Source of the DNA: Betaproteobacteria bacterium
Lineage (GTDB): Bacteria > Pseudomonadota > Gammaproteobacteria > Burkholderiales > Burkholderiaceae
Direction of reading: 5' to 3'
Assembly: GCA_009921765.1 (NCBI GenBank)
Contig: RFXC01000186.1
Span: 1 to 8,491 of the forward strand
DNA: 8,491 bases
Shown here: positions 6,214 to 8,491 of the stretch, piece by piece
Position numbering within the stretch: the stretch's first letter is position 1
Layout of the letters: every line of letters starts with the position of its first letter
Program-made: the position numbers and the translations under genes
The notes under the pieces: model-generated
Database searches by the model: none
Told to the model about the DNA's origin: nothing
The model's input: the letters and a program-made list of their open reading frames with translations, nothing else

Positions 6214-8491
6214 ATGACATCGGACGCTCAGGCCATCGCACCCAACGCGACCCGCACGCGTCTTGATATCAGTGGAATGACTTGCGCGGCCTGTGTCGGT
6301 CGCGTGGAGCGTACGCTTGCGAAAATCGAAGGCGTACGGTCGGCGAGCGTGAACCTCGCCACCGAAACAGCGCAGGTTGAGCATGAACCGGATGCGGTCC
6401 GCCCCAGCATGCTGATTGCTGCCATCGAGCGGGCCGGCTATGGCGCGCGCATCCGTGACGACCAGCACCCTACGGCGGCAACCGCCGCCCCGACTATCGA
6501 CCGCGATCTGATCGCCGTGGTGGCGGCGCTCGTGCTGGCCGCTCCCCTTGCGTTACCGATGCTGGTTGCGCCGTTTGGCGTTGCGTGGATGCTCCCCGGG
6601 CTCTGGCAACTCGTGCTGTCGGCGCCGGTGCAGTTCGTGCTCGGCGCGCGCTTTTATCGTGCAGGCTGGCGCGCCGCGCGCGCGCTCGAGGGGAACATGG
6701 ATCTGCTGGTCGCGCTTGGCACCTCGGCTGCCTGGGGTCTCAGCGCCTGGACGCTCTGGGCACACCATGGCCATGAGCATCCGCCGCTTTATTTCGAGGC
6801 CTCGAGCGTGGTGATCGCGCTGGTGCTGCTTGGCAAGTGGCTCGAGCTTCGCGCGCGCCGCAGCACCGCGGCTGCGATTCGCGCACTCTCGGCGCTTCGA
6901 CCCGAACGCGCGCGGATCGCAGTGGACGGTCGCGAAATCGAGCTGCCGCTTGACCAGGTGCGTGTCGGTGATCATGTGATGGTGCGCCCCGGCGAGCGAA
7001 TCGCAGTCGACGGCGAAGTCGAGAGCGGACGCTCGCATGTCGATGAGTCCATGCTCACCGGAGAAAGTGTGCCGGTGGTGCGCGAGCCGGGTGATCGGGT
7101 AACTGGTGGTTCAATGAACGGCGAAGGTGCGCTGGTGGTTCGCACGACCGCGATCGGCGCTGCGACGGTACTGGCCCGAATCATCGAGCTGGTCGAGGCG
7201 GCGCAGGCCAACAAGGCGCCGATCCAGCGCCTGGTCGACCGTGTCAGCGCGATCTTCGTGCCGGTGGTGCTCGCGCTGGCACTGGTCACCCTTCTGGGCT
7301 GGGGGCTCTTTCGGGGTGATTGGACAGCGGCCGTGATGCATGCAGTAGCCGTACTCGTGATCGCCTGCCCGTGTGCGCTCGGGCTCGCCACGCCGGCCGC
7401 GATCATGGCGGGCACCGGCGTGGCAGCCCGGCACGGCATTCTGATCAAGGACGCGCAGGCGCTCGAGATCGCGCACCGCGTCACCGTTGTCGCGTTCGAC
7501 AAGACCGGCACGCTCACGGTGGGCGAGCCCCGCGTCATGGCCTGCGAAACGGCTGCCGGCGTCGATCAGGGGCGCATGCTCGCGCTTGCCGCGGCCGTGC
7601 AGGCGGCAAGCGAGCATCCGCTTGCCCGCGCGGTTCGCCGGGCTTATGCCGATCAAGCGGGTGCCGATCAAGCAGGTGCCGAGCCCTTGCCACCCGCCCT
7701 CGACACCCGCGCGGTCGCTGGTCGCGGCGTCATTGCACAGGTGAAAGCCGATGCAGCCGATGAAACAGCGCTCACCGTGCTGATCGGCAATGCGCGCCTC
7801 ATGACTGATCACGCGATTGACCTCACCGAGCTTCATGCTGGCGCGGCCGGTCACGCGGCAGCCGGACGTACCGTGTCGTATGTGGCACTCGCCTACCCGG
7901 GGCAGGCCAGCGCCCCGCGGGCACTCGGGCTTCTGGCCTTCGGCGATGCGATCCGTCCGGGCGCGGGCGAAGCCATCGCCATGCTCCGGGCGCGGGGCCT
8001 GCGCACGGTGCTGATCAGCGGCGACAACGAAGGCGCAGCGCAGGCTGTGGGCCGCGCGCTTGGTCTGGACGAGATCCACGCCGGCGTGCTGCCCGAACGC
8101 AAAGCGCAGCTGATTGCATCACTTCGCGGCGAGCCCCCCCGTGGCGTGGTGGCGATGGTCGGTGATGGCATCAACGATGCGCCCGCGCTCGCTGCTGCCG
8201 ATGTGGGCATCGCCATGGGTAGCGGCACCGATGTCGCGATGCACGCGGCCGGCATCACGCTCATGCGCGGCGATCCGCTGCTCGTTGCGGCTGCGCTCGA
8301 CATCTCGCGTCGTACCCATGCCCGAATCCGTCAGAACCTGTTCTGGGCATTTTTCTATAACGTGATTGGTATTCCCGCAGCGATGCTGGGCGCGCTCGAC
8401 CCGGTGATCGCAGGGGCTGCGATGGCCCTGTCATCGGTCAGCGTGGTCGGGAACGCGCTGCTGCTAAAGCGCTGGCGGCCGGTGCGTCAGG
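6214..8491 (+). CDS. copA: Cu(I)-exporting P1B-type ATPase CopA, cut at the 3' end by the window edge
   Basis: CopA pumps Cu(I) out of the cytosol across the inner membrane using ATP. No stop occurs before the window ends; 759 residues are visible, close to the full length of the family. In order: one N-terminal HMA domain with GMTCAAC (Cys 24 and 27); a His-containing loop HHGHEH (184-189) between early membrane helices; the actuator TGES (282-285); the transport-site CPC (385-387); the phosphorylation site DKTGT (Asp 429); the ATP-binding SEHPLA (466-471, His 468); ISGDN (601-605) and GDGINDAPA (650-658). Tyr 715-Asn 716 in FFYN and MALSS (737-741) near the C-terminus match the Cu(I) (P1B-1) selectivity pattern rather than that for Zn or Cd. 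The ATG at 6214 lacks a good ribosome site but is the only start that keeps the HMA domain. The N-domain carries a short tandem repeat (7648-7677). copZ is divergent. Confidence 0.95.
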   Translation, partial: MTSDAQAIAPNATRTRLDISGMTCAACVGRVERTLAKIEGVRSASVNLATETAQVEHEPDAVRPSMLIAAIERAGYGARIRDDQHPTAATAAPTIDRDLIAVVAALVLAAPLALPMLVAPFGVAWMLPGLWQLVLSAPVQFVLGARFYRAGWRAARALEGNMDLLVALGTSAAWGLSAWTLWAHHGHEHPPLYFEASSVVIALVLLGKWLELRARRSTAAAIRALSALRPERARIAVDGREIELPLDQVRVGDHVMVRPGERIAVDGEVESGRSHVDESMLTGESVPVVREPGDRVTGGSMNGEGALVVRTTAIGAATVLARIIELVEAAQANKAPIQRLVDRVSAIFVPVVLALALVTLLGWGLFRGDWTAAVMHAVAVLVIACPCALGLATPAAIMAGTGVAARHGILIKDAQALEIAHRVTVVAFDKTGTLTVGEPRVMACETAAGVDQGRMLALAAAVQAASEHPLARAVRRAYADQAGADQAGAEPLPPALDTRAVAGRGVIAQVKADAADETALTVLIGNARLMTDHAIDLTELHAGAAGHAAAGRTVSYVALAYPGQASAPRALGLLAFGDAIRPGAGEAIAMLRARGLRTVLISGDNEGAAQAVGRALGLDEIHAGVLPERKAQLIASLRGEPPRGVVAMVGDGINDAPALAAADVGIAMGSGTDVAMHAAGITLMRGDPLLVAAALDISRRTHARIRQNLFWAFFYNVIGIPAAMLGALDPVIAGAAMALSSVSVVGNALLLKRWRPVRQ
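7648..7677 (+). repeat. 15-bp tandem duplication inside the copA N-domain
   Basis: GCCGATCAAGCGGGT (7648-7662) is followed directly by GCCGATCAAGCAGGT (7663-7677), with one mismatch, encoding ADQAG twice. It lies between the SEHPLA motif and the AGRGV segment, a surface region of variable length in P1B ATPases. Being in frame, it should not disrupt the protein. Confidence 0.85.

Noticed and set aside
7111..8079. A 322-codon open frame on the minus strand inside copA
   Set aside because: It lies opposite the ATPase core motifs (CPC, DKTGT, SEHPLA); the translation resembles no family.
1..8491. Mobile element, CRISPR array, tRNA or defence-system signals
   Set aside because: No transposase, integrase, spaced direct repeats or cloverleaf-like sequence was seen, and base composition looks uniform across the window. 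Every gene but the DUF4440 one falls in a well-known housekeeping, catabolic, stress or metal family.

Overview
The window reads as an ordinary stretch of chromosome from a GC-rich Gram-negative bacterium, most likely a betaproteobacterium (Burkholderiales-like). This placement is an inference from high GC, strong third-position G/C bias, and the style of the AmpG, PcaI/J/F, Hsp20 and CopA proteins; no rRNA or other marker gene is present to confirm it. Nine protein genes are supported. Two are cut by the window edges: ampG at the left, and copA at the right, which is close to its natural end.

Layout. Positions 1-1254 hold the 3' part of ampG, a muropeptide permease of the inner membrane. A 213-bp gap follows, holding the best promoter in the window: TTGACA, an 18-bp spacer and TGTAAT, with a perfect inverted repeat across the -35 box. 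It faces a compact catabolic unit, pcaI-pcaJ-pcaF (1468-4106), which encodes the last two steps of the beta-ketoadipate pathway: CoA transfer to 3-oxoadipate, then thiolysis to succinyl-CoA and acetyl-CoA. A small DUF4440/NTF2-like protein of unknown role follows on the same strand (4174-4557), then a TauE/SafE-family membrane transporter (4692-5456) and a small heat-shock protein (5516-5935).

The right end is a copper-handling pair. A 67-residue CopZ-like chaperone lies on the minus strand (5957-6160), and the Cu(I)-exporting P1B-type ATPase copA is transcribed divergently from it (6214 to beyond the window). Only 53 bp separate the two start codons, so their control signals must be packed into or around that gap. 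The chaperone would bind cytosolic Cu(I) and could pass it to the ATPase for export.

I see no mobile element, CRISPR array, tRNA, rRNA or phage gene. No gap between genes reaches 300 bp. I found no previously undescribed system. The points worth a second look are modest: the operator-like repeat on the pca promoter, the tight copZ/copA divergent region without a recognisable CueR site, an unusual central membrane insert in AmpG, a foldable leader before hsp20, and a 15-bp tandem duplication inside copA.
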